DNA from: Agrococcus sp. KRD186
GTDB lineage: Bacteria > Actinomycetota > Actinomycetes > Actinomycetales > Microbacteriaceae
NCBI RefSeq assembly: GCF_017168255.1
Contig: NZ_JABFAP010000001.1
Location: 2,598,449-2,662,448, forward strand
Reading direction: 5' to 3'
Length of the DNA: 64,000 bases
Below the pieces are notes generated by a model that was given only the letters and a program-made list of their open reading frames with translations, was not told the origin of the DNA and did not search any database. How positions within the stretch are numbered: the first letter of the stretch is position 1; every line of letters begins with the position of its first letter. A program made the position numbers and the translations under genes. This document shows, in pieces, positions 46,681-55,080 of the stretch.

Positions 46681-48444
46681 ATGAGCGAGCAGCACGACTA
46701 CCGGGTGTGGGCGCCCGATGCCGAGCGCATGCGCGTCGTCGCGGGCGACCCCAGGGGTGAGCCGTCCAGCGTCGAGATGGCGCGCGAGGACGGCGGCTGG
46801 TGGCACGCCGTCGCGCCCGCCGGCGACTACGGCTTCCAGATCGGCGACGAGGACGACGTGCTGCCCGACCCGCGGTCGCGACGCCAGCCCCACGGGGTGC
46901 ACGAGCGCTCCCGCGTGTGGGACGCATCCGCCCACGATTGGGACGACGCCGACTGGACGGGGCGGCCGATCGCCGGCGGCGTGCTGTACGAGCTGCATAT
47001 CGGCACGTTCACGCGCGAGGGCACGCTCGACGCGGCCGCCGAGCGGCTCAGCCACCTGCTCGAGATCGGCGTGACGCACGTCGAGCTGCTGCCGGTGAAC
47101 GGCTTCAACGGCACGCACAACTGGGGCTACGACGGGGTCGCCTGGTACGCGGTGCACGAGGGCTACGGCGGCCCGGCCGCCTACCAGCGCTTCGTCGACG
47201 CCGCGCACGACGCGGGGCTCGCCGTCGTGCAGGACGTGGTCTACAACCACCTCGGCCCGAGCGGCAACTACCTGCCGCGCTTCGGACCGTACCTCTCTAC
47301 CGAGGGCCGCTCGACCTGGGGCGAGCACGTGAACCTCGCCGAGCCGGAGGTGCGCCGGTACATCCTCGACAACCTGCGCTTCTGGTTCGAGGACATGCAC
47401 GTGGACGCGCTGCGGCTCGACGCCGTGCACGCCCTGGTGGACACGGCGTCGACCGAGCACGGCGAGACGCACATCCTCGAGCAGATGGCGATCGAGACCA
47501 CAGCGCTCGCGGCGCACCTGGGCCGCCCGCTCGAGCTGATCGCCGAGAGCGACATGAACGACCCGGTGCTCATCACCCCGCGCGAGGCCGGCGGCTGGGG
47601 GCTCGACGCGCAGTGGTCGGACGACTTCCACCACGGCCTGCACGTGGCGCTGACCGGCGAGACGCACGGCTACTACGCGGACTTCGTGCCGCTGGGCGCG
47701 CTCGCGAAGACGCTCGAGCGCGGCTTCTTCCACGACGGCACCCACTCCTCCTTCCGCGGGCGCGACCACGGGCATCCGATCGACACGGAGCGCTCGCTCT
47801 CGTGGCGGCTGGTCGTGAGCGCGCAGAACCACGACCAGATCGGCAACCGCGCCCGCGGCGACCGCATCACCGAGGCGCTCACCGAGTCGCAACTGCTGTG
47901 CGCGGCGCTGCTGCTCTACGCCGGCCCGTCGACGCCGATGCTGTTCATGGGGGAGGAGTGGGCGGCCTCGACGCCGTTCCAGTTCTTCACCTCGCACCCC
48001 GAGCCCGAGCTCGGCCGGCTCACCGGCGAGGGGCGACTGGCGGAGTTCGAGCGGATGGGTTGGGACGAGTCGGTCGTGCCCGACCCGCAGGATCCGGCGA
48101 CCTTCGAGCGCTCGAAGCTCGACTGGAGCGAGGTGCGCCGCGAGCGGCATGCGCGGGTGCTCGACGGCTACCGGCAGCTGGCGTCGCTGCGACGCGAGCT
48201 GCCGGCGCTCACCGATCCGCACTGGAGCCACGGCCGCGTCGAGGTGTTCGAGGAGGCCGGCGTGCTGCGGCTCGTGCGCCGCGGCTCGGGGGTCGGGGCC
48301 CCGGTCGAGATCGTGCTCAACGTCGGCGACAAGCCGCAGTCCGTGCCCGTGACGCGTCGACGCATCCGCTTCCAGACGCATCCGGACGTCGCCGTCTCGG
48401 GCGAGCTCTCGCTGCCGCCCGGCAGCGGCGCGCTGCTGACCTGA
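46681..48444 (+). CDS. treZ: malto-oligosyltrehalose trehalohydrolase TreZ
   Basis: The 587-residue enzyme begins with a CBM48-like domain (YRVWAPDAERMRVV) and a GH13_10 core. Nucleophile Asp247 lies in ALRLDAVHAL, acid/base Glu289 in LIAESDMND and Asp385 in QNHDQIGNR. HEGYGGPAAYQRFVDAAH and FMGEEWAASTPFQFFTSHPEP are TreZ signatures. It releases trehalose from maltooligosyltrehalose. With GlgX and TreY it completes a glycogen-to-trehalose route. It starts at ATG 46681 and is 72 bp after the membrane protein. Confidence 0.93.
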   Translation: MSEQHDYRVWAPDAERMRVVAGDPRGEPSSVEMAREDGGWWHAVAPAGDYGFQIGDEDDVLPDPRSRRQPHGVHERSRVWDASAHDWDDADWTGRPIAGGVLYELHIGTFTREGTLDAAAERLSHLLEIGVTHVELLPVNGFNGTHNWGYDGVAWYAVHEGYGGPAAYQRFVDAAHDAGLAVVQDVVYNHLGPSGNYLPRFGPYLSTEGRSTWGEHVNLAEPEVRRYILDNLRFWFEDMHVDALRLDAVHALVDTASTEHGETHILEQMAIETTALAAHLGRPLELIAESDMNDPVLITPREAGGWGLDAQWSDDFHHGLHVALTGETHGYYADFVPLGALAKTLERGFFHDGTHSSFRGRDHGHPIDTERSLSWRLVVSAQNHDQIGNRARGDRITEALTESQLLCAALLLYAGPSTPMLFMGEEWAASTPFQFFTSHPEPELGRLTGEGRLAEFERMGWDESVVPDPQDPATFERSKLDWSEVRRERHARVLDGYRQLASLRRELPALTDPHWSHGRVEVFEEAGVLRLVRRGSGVGAPVEIVLNVGDKPQSVPVTRRRIRFQTHPDVAVSGELSLPPGSGALLT

Positions 48445-48496
48445 GCTGCTCAGCCGGCAGGGGCGTACGCCACGAGACTCGTGGTGGCTTCCGCCG

Positions 48497-49885
48497 TCAC
48501 TCGCTCGTCCGGTAGGCGACCAGCCCGGTCGCCTCCAGCAGCACGTTGACGCCGTCGCCCGTCTCGATGCCGAGCAGCGAGACGATCATGGGGTCGAGCA
48601 CTGGCTCTGCGATGGGCTCGTGCTCGGGCGAGCACCAGGTGCTCTCGCTGAAACGCACGAGCGTCGCGTCTTCTCCACCGCGATTCCAAGCACGCTCCAG
48701 CGGGTCGAGCGACACGCAGGGCAGCGCGACGCCGTCAGGGACCGGCGTGGCCGCACCGGAGTCGATGTCGATCACGACGGGGCCGTCATCGCTCTGCAGC
48801 AGCAGGCCGCGAGGGGAGGTCATGGAATACGTGTCATGCCGGTTCGACTCGTCGAACAGCGCCTGGCTCCAGGGAACCGACCAGAGGTTCTCTCCGGTCG
48901 TCAGATCGGCTCGAACGATGTCGTAATCGACGTCGACAGCTTCACTGCTGCCGTCGCCGTCGGCGTCGGGTGCATAGGCGCCGCTCCTGTAGGCGAGGCC
49001 CGTCGCGACACCGCTGCGCAGATCAACCTGCAGCAGTCGCAAGCCATCACGTGACCACGACGTCTCGCCCGATGCCGGATCGATCGCAACCGTCCTGATC
49101 GCAGCCTCGTCCCATGCATCGTCGTCGTCAGCGTAGGTGCCGTTGGATTCCAGCAGGATGATCTCCTCGTCGCCGGTGATGACCTCGACGACCTCGTCCC
49201 CGGACGGCTCTCGGTCGAACAGCGCCGAGAAGGGCTGCGACCAGACCCGCTGGCCAGCCGACTGCAGCGAGATCTCTGCTGTCCCGCCATCCTGATAGAG
49301 GCCTACGTTCAAGGAATACAGGCCCTCATCACGCTCGACGAGCGGAATCTCGCCAAGAGCGACCTCCGGGCCCAGCCGCAGGAACTGGCTGTACTCGCCG
49401 TCGGGCACCGAGAAGCAGAGCGCGCGGGGCTCGCTCGTGGGCTCGCACGCTCCGATGTTCCTGATCTCTTCCCACGAGGTCTCGAGATCGTCGCCAGCTG
49501 CCTGCCATGCGATCTCGTCGCCGCTGCGTGGGTCGACCATGCGCCAGGTCATGCCGTGTTCGCCGGGCACCATGAACATCGCCACCTCGTTGCCCTCAGC
49601 GCTCAGCGCCCACGCGGAGGAAAGGCTGCCGTCAGCCCAGGTGGTCGCCTCCTGGGCCCATAACTGCTCACCGGTCTCGCCATCCCACGCCTGCATGCTG
49701 TAGTCGTCGTCACCGTCACTCACGGGCGCGATGAGGACGCCGTCGATCTCGACCGGTGGACGCATCACCGGGGCGTCGACGCGCCAGACTTCGGTGACGG
49801 TGGGCTGCGACGCGCAGGCGGTGAGGGCGATGGCGCAGGCGCCCATCGCGGCTGCGGCGGTGACGGTGGCGGTGCGGGCTCTCAT
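48497..49885 (-). CDS. PQQ-like beta-propeller lipoprotein
   Basis: This 462-residue protein begins with a signal peptide ending in the lipobox ALTACAS (Cys near residue 24 of the ATG-49885 form), so it is a membrane-anchored lipoprotein outside the cell. The rest contains repeated strand patterns (MQAWDGETGEQLWAQEA, VDPRSGDEIAWQA, IDPASGETSWSRDG, ADLTTGENLWSVPW), typical of PQQ/quinoprotein-like propeller repeats used for binding proteins or ligands. It has no enzyme signature. By eye its base composition is less GC-rich than that of its neighbours, with more A- and T-ending codons, so it may be a more recent arrival. Confidence 0.65.
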   Translation of the reverse strand: MRARTATVTAAAAMGACAIALTACASQPTVTEVWRVDAPVMRPPVEIDGVLIAPVSDGDDDYSMQAWDGETGEQLWAQEATTWADGSLSSAWALSAEGNEVAMFMVPGEHGMTWRMVDPRSGDEIAWQAAGDDLETSWEEIRNIGACEPTSEPRALCFSVPDGEYSQFLRLGPEVALGEIPLVERDEGLYSLNVGLYQDGGTAEISLQSAGQRVWSQPFSALFDREPSGDEVVEVITGDEEIILLESNGTYADDDDAWDEAAIRTVAIDPASGETSWSRDGLRLLQVDLRSGVATGLAYRSGAYAPDADGDGSSEAVDVDYDIVRADLTTGENLWSVPWSQALFDESNRHDTYSMTSPRGLLLQSDDGPVVIDIDSGAATPVPDGVALPCVSLDPLERAWNRGGEDATLVRFSESTWCSPEHEPIAEPVLDPMIVSLLGIETGDGVNVLLEATGLVAYRTSE

Positions 49886-49929
49886 GATTCGAGGATGCCT
49901 CACGCGCCCCAGGTGCTTCCTGAGCGTCG

Positions 49930-50307
49930 TCAGCGCCGCGGCTCAGCGAGCACGTCGAGCGTCTCGCGCACCGGCTCCGTCTCGCACACCACCACGAGCA
50001 CGAGCGTGACGATGCCGAGCGCGATCGCAGCCGTGACCTGGCCGGTGCCGGCGAGCGTGGCGACCGCGCCGCCGAGGATGACCGCCTTCGCCACCCACTT
50101 CACCGGCCGCGGTGTCTTCGCCTTGCGTGCGGCGAGCAGCGCCCAGGCGGTGGTCACGAGCACGAAGGCAGCCACTGCGCCGATCGCGCCGGCCGCATCT
50201 CCCCATTGTGAGCCGATGATCCAGCCCCACATCGACAGGATCAGCCACGCGACGAACTCGACGACGACGAGTGCCGCGAGGATGAGGAGCACTGCTGGTC
50301 CGCGCAT
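49930..50307 (-). CDS. YrdB-family (DUF2568) small membrane protein
   Basis: The 125-residue protein has four hydrophobic helices and the pattern VVVEFVAWLILSMWGWIIGS...VLVTTAWALLAARKAKTPRPV, matching the YrdB/DUF2568 family, whose function is not known. ATG 50307 is preferred to the upstream frame start at 50352. It follows the lipoprotein gene upstream in the same direction (26 bp between its stop side and that gene's start). Confidence 0.7.
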   Translation of the reverse strand: MRGPAVLLILAALVVVEFVAWLILSMWGWIIGSQWGDAAGAIGAVAAFVLVTTAWALLAARKAKTPRPVKWVAKAVILGGAVATLAGTGQVTAAIALGIVTLVLVVVCETEPVRETLDVLAEPRR

Positions 50308-50413
50308 GGCGTCAGCCTGGCATGCCCAGGTGTCGAGAGGTTGCTTGTCCACGCTGCTCGAGCATTCGCCCGCATGGCGGCGGATCGGGACGCGGCTCGG
50401 CTACCGTTGCCCC

Positions 50414-51433
50414 GTGACCCAGACCGTAGCCGAGCTCGATTTCCCCCTGCTCGGCTTCCTCGAGACGCGGCGCGGGCCGATCGTCGAGATCGCGCTCTCC
50501 GGCACGCCCACCGGGCTGGCGCGCACCTACGTGCTGGTGCCCGAGGGCGCCGGCGAGATCCCGCCCGGCGTCTACAGCACCGCCGTCAAGCAGGTGGTCG
50601 ACCTCGATGAGGACTTCGGCTGGGTGGTCGAGCTCGAGCTGGAGCCCGAGGCCAAGGATGCCGAGGTGCGCACCGACACGACGCTCGACGACGAGTGGGA
50701 GTCGGACGAGCGCGACCTGTTGATCGCCTCCATGCCCGACCGCTTCCTGCAGGAGCCGCCGGCCGAGCGCGAGGGCGACGCGCCGGTGAACCCCTACGGG
50801 CTCTGGGCGATCGACGAGCGGGGCGTGCCGTTCCGCGTCGAGGCCGAGCTCGACGAGGAGTCGGGCGGCCTCATCATCGAGGCGGCGACGCGCTTCGGCA
50901 AGGCGCGACACCCGTGGACCTACGGCGCCGTGCGCGCCGACACGCTCGTGATCGAGCAGCACGCGCTCGCCGCCGACGACGCGCTGCTCGAACTGCAGCT
51001 GTTCGTCTTCGACGGCAGCGACGACGTCGAGTATCAGCGCTGGCAGGTCGGCACGCGCCGCGCCCTCGAGGCCGCGGCGACGCATCCGCTGCCCGCCTTC
51101 GACCCCGGTGCATGGATGCGGTGGCTCACCCCGGTGGGCGGCGGCGACCCGGTCGCGTTCAGCGGGTTCCTCGAGCCCGAGAAGCGCGTGATCGAGCTGC
51201 AGCCGGTGATGCCGCAGGAGCCGGCATGGGCGACCGGGCGCGTGCTGACGATCCCGCGCGAGCGGCCCGATCAGGAGTACGAGGCGAGCCGCGAGGTGAC
51301 GGTCTACGGCAAGCCGTTCAAGGAGCTGCGCTCGTCGGTCGCGAAGATCCAGAAGCGGCCCGCGACGCCGGTCGGCCGCTTCGTGCTCGAGGCCGAGGGC
51401 TACATGCCCGAGGGGTGGAGCGCGCTGGGCTGA
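50414..51433 (+). CDS. hypothetical protein (339 residues)
   Basis: This soluble acidic protein has no signal peptide. Short strand motifs (PLLGFLETRRGPIVEIALSG, RTYVLVPEGAGEIPPGVYST, VNPYGLWAIDERGVPFRVEAE) and a C-terminal basic stretch (YGKPFKELRSSVAKIQKRP) can be seen, but I do not recognise the family. It starts at GTG 50414, 6 nt after TACCGT (50402-50407), so the mRNA is probably leaderless. It reads away from the lipoprotein and YrdB genes. Confidence 0.6.
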   Translation: MTQTVAELDFPLLGFLETRRGPIVEIALSGTPTGLARTYVLVPEGAGEIPPGVYSTAVKQVVDLDEDFGWVVELELEPEAKDAEVRTDTTLDDEWESDERDLLIASMPDRFLQEPPAEREGDAPVNPYGLWAIDERGVPFRVEAELDEESGGLIIEAATRFGKARHPWTYGAVRADTLVIEQHALAADDALLELQLFVFDGSDDVEYQRWQVGTRRALEAAATHPLPAFDPGAWMRWLTPVGGGDPVAFSGFLEPEKRVIELQPVMPQEPAWATGRVLTIPRERPDQEYEASREVTVYGKPFKELRSSVAKIQKRPATPVGRFVLEAEGYMPEGWSALG

Positions 51434-51604
51434 GGTCGGCTGCGTGCCCGGATGCGTCGGGTCGGGTCGGTGGGCAGCGCGGCGTCGCGCGTTCTCCACA
51501 GCCGTCCAGTGCCCGCCGCGCCGTGTCAGTGGCACCGCATACTCTCCGTACAGACGTTCGAAGAGGATGCGCACCCGGCGGTGACGGCGGGATCGGAGGA
51601 GTCG

Positions 51605-53347
51605 ATGGTGACGAGGATCGAGCAGGCAGCAGCCGCGGTCGCAGCCGCGCAGGCTGCGTTCGCCGATGCCGCTGCGCTCGAGTCCGCTCCCGAGGCCGAG
51701 ATCGCTGGGCTGCTGACGCAGATCGCGGCGCTCGCTCGGCTCGTCCAGGCGCAGCAGGTGCGGCTGGCGGGCGCGATCGATTCCCGCTCCCTCGGCTCGC
51801 CCGAGACCGACCTGTGCCGCAAGCTGGGCAAGGACAGCGCGAAGGAGGCCGTCGCTGCAGCCTTCGGCATCCGCGTGCGCGAGGCGCAGGACCTCCTGTC
51901 GATGGCTCGCTCGACCGCTCGCGGCATGAGCATGACCGGCGGCGACATCGAGATCAAGTACCCGAGCGTGGCGACCGCGCTCGACGCGGGCGAGCTGTCG
52001 CTGTCGCAGGCGCGAGCGATCGTGCGCACGCTGGAGCCGGCGGCGTCGCGCGCCGACCTCGAGCAGCTCGCCTGGGCCGAGCGCTGCCTCGTGGATGCCG
52101 CCCTCGACCCCGAGCGACCGCTCGCGCCGGAGCTGCTGGTCGACCAGGCACGACTCTTCGCCGCGGTCATCGACCCAGACGGCGTGCAGCCGAACGGCGA
52201 GCGGCAGCGGGCGATGCGCTCGCTCAAGCTGTGGCAGCGCGCCGACGGCATGTGGCCGCTCGAGGCGCTCTTCACGCCAGAGGCGGGCTCGGAGCTGAAA
52301 GCGATGCTCGACGCGCTGACCGGGCCCAGGGTGCGCGTGCGGTTCCGCGATGACGCCGACAGTGCCGAGCAGCAGGAGCCGGTCGACGACCGCTCGATCG
52401 AGCAGCGACGCCACGACGCGCTCCTCGGCATCGTGCGAGCCCAGGCTGCTTCCGGCAAGGCGCCCACCGTTGGCGGCGAGGTGCCGCGGCTGGTCTTCAA
52501 CGTCACCGAAGAGGCCTTCGAGGCCTACCGTCGGGGTCTCGAGCATCCCGACCGCACGCTCCAGATCGAGCACACGGGTGCGCTCGTGCCGATCGAGACC
52601 GTCGACCGGCTCCTGTGCGATGCCGTCGTGCAGCGCGCAGTCGTCAGTGCGAGCGGCGAGGTGCTCGACCTGGGGCGCACGAAGCGCGACTTCAACCGCG
52701 CTCAGCGCCGTGCGCTGGCCAAGCAGTACGGTGGCTGCGCCAACTGCGGCGCACCCGCCTCCTGGTGCGAGGCGCACCACGTGCTCTGGTGGGTCCGAGG
52801 AGGCCCGACCGATCTGAAGAACGGCCTTCTGCTCTGCAGCCACTGCCATCACGAGGTGCACGCCGGCCGGCTGGTCGTGGTGGGCGAGCCCGGCAACTGG
52901 CGCGTCGTCGCGCAGCTGCGGCCGCCGGATCGCTACGCCCGCAGTGTTCGAGGTGACCAGCGGCGTGGGATCGCATCGGCACCCGGCATCGGCGCGCTGG
53001 CACGGATCGCCGTGCAGCGGGGCGCGCTCGCGTCCGCCATGCGCGGCCCGGAGCCGATCCTCGCGGATGCGGACGGGCCGGAGTCGCCGGCGGGTGGGGC
53101 CGCGGTCCTCGCGGCCGACGCCGCGCCGAGCCTGGCCGTCCGCATCTGGGATGGGGCGCCGGCCCGCACCCGCGCCGGGAAGCCGACCCGCACCCGCGGG
53201 ACACCGGCCCGTGCTCGCCAGCCGCGTACGTCGGCCGGTGCGATCGAGCAGCGGCTGCGACGGCGGCTCAGCGACTGCCGGCGATCGGCACCCCCGAGGC
53301 CCGCCGTCGACTACCTACCGTCGATCCCGGTGGTGCTGCGGCCCTGA
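51605..53347 (+). CDS. DUF222 / HNH endonuclease family protein
   Basis: This 580-residue protein has an N-terminal helical DUF222 (13E12-repeat) region with alternating Ala/Leu/Gln, and an HNH domain CANCGAPASWCEAHHVLWW...NGLLLCSHCHHEVH (about residues 375-420) with the Cys and His pairs that bind zinc and a catalytic His. Families like this are multi-copy in Actinobacteria; their target is unknown, with a phage or mobile-element origin suspected. The last 150 residues are a low-complexity Arg/Pro/Ala tail. ATG 51605 follows GGATCGGAGGAGTCG. A TACTCT box lies upstream. Confidence 0.78.
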   Translation: MVTRIEQAAAAVAAAQAAFADAAALESAPEAEIAGLLTQIAALARLVQAQQVRLAGAIDSRSLGSPETDLCRKLGKDSAKEAVAAAFGIRVREAQDLLSMARSTARGMSMTGGDIEIKYPSVATALDAGELSLSQARAIVRTLEPAASRADLEQLAWAERCLVDAALDPERPLAPELLVDQARLFAAVIDPDGVQPNGERQRAMRSLKLWQRADGMWPLEALFTPEAGSELKAMLDALTGPRVRVRFRDDADSAEQQEPVDDRSIEQRRHDALLGIVRAQAASGKAPTVGGEVPRLVFNVTEEAFEAYRRGLEHPDRTLQIEHTGALVPIETVDRLLCDAVVQRAVVSASGEVLDLGRTKRDFNRAQRRALAKQYGGCANCGAPASWCEAHHVLWWVRGGPTDLKNGLLLCSHCHHEVHAGRLVVVGEPGNWRVVAQLRPPDRYARSVRGDQRRGIASAPGIGALARIAVQRGALASAMRGPEPILADADGPESPAGGAAVLAADAAPSLAVRIWDGAPARTRAGKPTRTRGTPARARQPRTSAGAIEQRLRRRLSDCRRSAPPRPAVDYLPSIPVVLRP

Positions 53348-53380
53348 GCACGGCTCTGAGCCACGACCCCGAGGCGGCGA

Positions 53381-54367
53381 TCAGTGCCGGGCGGCCACGG
53401 TCTCGGGCTCCGGGCAGGCGAAGCGCCGACGGTACGCCGAGGGCGAGACGCCCAGCTGGCGAGTGAAGTGATGCCGCAGCAGCGCGGCCTGCCCGAAGCC
53501 CGACCGCTGCGCCACCACATCCAGGCCCAGGTCCGTCGCCTCGAGCAGCTGCTGCGCGCGCTGCACGCGCTGCGAGGTGAGCCAGGCGGCAGGCGTGGCG
53601 CCCAGCTCGTCCCGGAAGCGGCGCGCGAAGGTGCGCTCCGAGAGGTTCGCGCGCCGGGCGAGCGCCGCGACCGAGTGCTCCTCGTCGAGGTGCTCGACCA
53701 TCCAGTCGATGAGCGGCGCGAGCGTCTCGGCGCGCTGCTCGGCGACCGGGCCGATCGCGAACTGGCTCTGGCCGCCGTCGCGCAGCGGCGGCACCACCAT
53801 CGAGCGAGCGATCGTCGCCGCGACCTGCGCGCCCTGCAGCTCGCGCACCAGGTGCAGTGCCGCATCGATGGCGGCCGCGGTGCCCGCGCTCGAGGTGATC
53901 GGGCCGTCGTCGACCCAGAGCGCGTCGCGCTCGACGACCAGTTGCGGGAACTCGGCGGCGAGCTCGTCGGCGTGCGCCCAGTGGGTCGCGACCCGGTGGC
54001 CGTCGAGCACGCCGGCCCGGGCGGCGACGAACGCGCCAGTGCACATGGTCAGCACCCGCGCGCCGCGCGCCACCGCCCGCTGCAGCACCCTGGCCACCGG
54101 CACGCTGCACCCGACGTCGGCGCTGCACTCGTCGTACGGGGTGACGATGACGATGTCTGCCTCGTCGGCGAAGTCGAGGCCCTCCTCGACCATCACCGGC
54201 AGTCCGAGGCCGCCGGCGACGCGCACCGGGCCGGGCGTGGGCGTCACGACGCGGAAGTCGTTGCGGGGCACGCCGCGCTCGCTGCGGTCATAGCCGAAGA
54301 CCTCGGCGGCGACGCCGAGCTCGAAGATGTTGACGTCGTCGTCGACGATGCAGGCGACCTTGAGCAT
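53381..54367 (-). CDS. GlxA-type transcriptional regulator (DJ-1/PfpI plus AraC domain)
   Basis: The 328-residue protein has an N-terminal DJ-1/PfpI-like domain (VACIVDDDVNIFELGVAAEV, with the nucleophile-elbow-like VLTMCTGAFVAARAGVLDGHRV) and a C-terminal AraC/XylS pair of HTHs (NLSERTFARRFRDELGATPAAWL, SGFGQAALLRHHFTRQLGVSPSAYR). The Cys in TMCTGAF may bind a ligand or act as a redox sensor. It is divergent from the small membrane-protein gene at 54485, and the 117-bp spacer contains paired direct repeats that look like its operators. Confidence 0.83.
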   Translation of the reverse strand: MLKVACIVDDDVNIFELGVAAEVFGYDRSERGVPRNDFRVVTPTPGPVRVAGGLGLPVMVEEGLDFADEADIVIVTPYDECSADVGCSVPVARVLQRAVARGARVLTMCTGAFVAARAGVLDGHRVATHWAHADELAAEFPQLVVERDALWVDDGPITSSAGTAAAIDAALHLVRELQGAQVAATIARSMVVPPLRDGGQSQFAIGPVAEQRAETLAPLIDWMVEHLDEEHSVAALARRANLSERTFARRFRDELGATPAAWLTSQRVQRAQQLLEATDLGLDVVAQRSGFGQAALLRHHFTRQLGVSPSAYRRRFACPEPETVAARH

Positions 54368-54412
54368 GGAGTCCTCCTCGATCCGTCCCGCCATCCGCGT
54401 CTGCGACCGCTT

Positions 54413-54470
54413 TGGCGGAATCTTGGCGAGCATTGTCCATCCTGCCACTGGTGGCAGGAACTTGGCAAGC
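54413..54470. promoter_or_regulatory. paired direct repeats in the divergent GlxA promoter
   Basis: TGGCGGAATCTTGGCGAGC (54413-54431) and TGGCAGGAACTTGGCAAGC (54452-54470) agree in 17 of 20 aligned positions. Within the second, CCTGCCAC-TG-GTGGCAGG (54441-54458) is also a perfect palindrome. AraC-type proteins bind direct repeats, so the GlxA-like regulator is the likely ligand. Confidence 0.6.
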
Positions 54471-54484
54471 GCAGACTTTCTGCC

Positions 54485-54763
54485 ATGGACATCGCACTCA
54501 TCGCACTGATCGTCGTCGGCGGGGCAGCAGTCACCGCCACCCTCGTGGCACTCGTCCGTCAGCGGGCGCCACGAGTGGTCATGGATCCCGCGCGGCTCGC
54601 GCGCCTGCGCGACCGCATCGCCGAGCAGGAGGAGCAGCGGCACCACGACGAGCTCGTCGCACGCATCGCCGCCGAGAGCGACGCGCGCGACGTCTCGATC
54701 GCCCCGCAGCGCCGCGACCCGCGCGACCCGAACCCCGAGCGCATCTGGGCCGGAGCCTTCTGA
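54485..54763 (+). CDS. small membrane protein, paralogue of the next
   Basis: The 92-residue protein has one helix (MDIALIALIVVGGAAVTATLVALV) followed by a charged coiled-coil-like tail ending DPRDPNPERIWAGAF. The short helix plus R-Q-x-A-P-R basic hinge matches the 51-residue product at 54898. It is divergent from the GlxA-type gene and overlaps its operator region. No family known. A GCAGA-CTT-TCTGC inverted repeat directly precedes its ATG. Confidence 0.65.
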   Translation: MDIALIALIVVGGAAVTATLVALVRQRAPRVVMDPARLARLRDRIAEQEEQRHHDELVARIAAESDARDVSIAPQRRDPRDPNPERIWAGAF

Positions 54764-54766
54764 TCC

Positions 54767-54806
54767 GCACGCGCGCCGCCGGCCACCCGACCGGCGGCGC
54801 GCGTGC
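54767..54806. terminator. 16-bp-arm GC hairpin
   Basis: GCACGCGCGCCGCCGG pairs perfectly with CCGGCGGCGCGCGTGC (8-nt loop), followed by TGTTGAG, 4 bp after the 54485 gene's stop. Confidence 0.85.
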
Positions 54807-54880
54807 TGTTGAGCGAGGCAACTCGCGTCTGGCGCGGCGATCGACGCAGGCGCATCATGGCGGCATGGAACCTGCATGGG

Positions 54881-54896
54881 GCAGTCAGCTGACTGC
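54881..54896. promoter_or_regulatory. perfect 16-bp palindrome just before a start codon
   Basis: GCAGTCAGCTGACTGC is self-complementary and ends 1 bp before ATG 54898. The paralogous gene at 54485 has GCAGA-CTT-TCTGC in the same place, so both may share a regulator or an RNA element. Confidence 0.55.
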
Positions 54897-54897
54897 C

Positions 54898-55053
54898 ATG
54901 GACCCCACGTGGCTCGCCATCATCGCCATCATCGGCGTGCTCGGCGCGATCGGCAGCCTGGTCGTGCTGCTGCGCCAGCACGCCCCGAGGGCGAGCATCA
55001 TCCCCGACCGCGTCGCCCGCCGCCGCGAGCCGGGTCGGGCGATCGCGCAGTGA
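54898..55053 (+). CDS. tiny membrane protein, paralogue of 54485
   Basis: The 51-residue product MDPTWLAIIAIIGVL... has one helix then the basic tail LLRQHAPRASIIPDRVARRR, matching residues 1-45 of the previous gene in layout and motif (RQ-x-APR). The frame is open from ATG 54865 too (62 residues); the palindrome and the matched start context (GCCATGGAC) favour 54898. Function unknown. Confidence 0.55.
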   Translation: MDPTWLAIIAIIGVLGAIGSLVVLLRQHAPRASIIPDRVARRREPGRAIAQ

Positions 55054-55080
55054 CCGCCGCCCGCCGGTAGCGTTCGGAGC

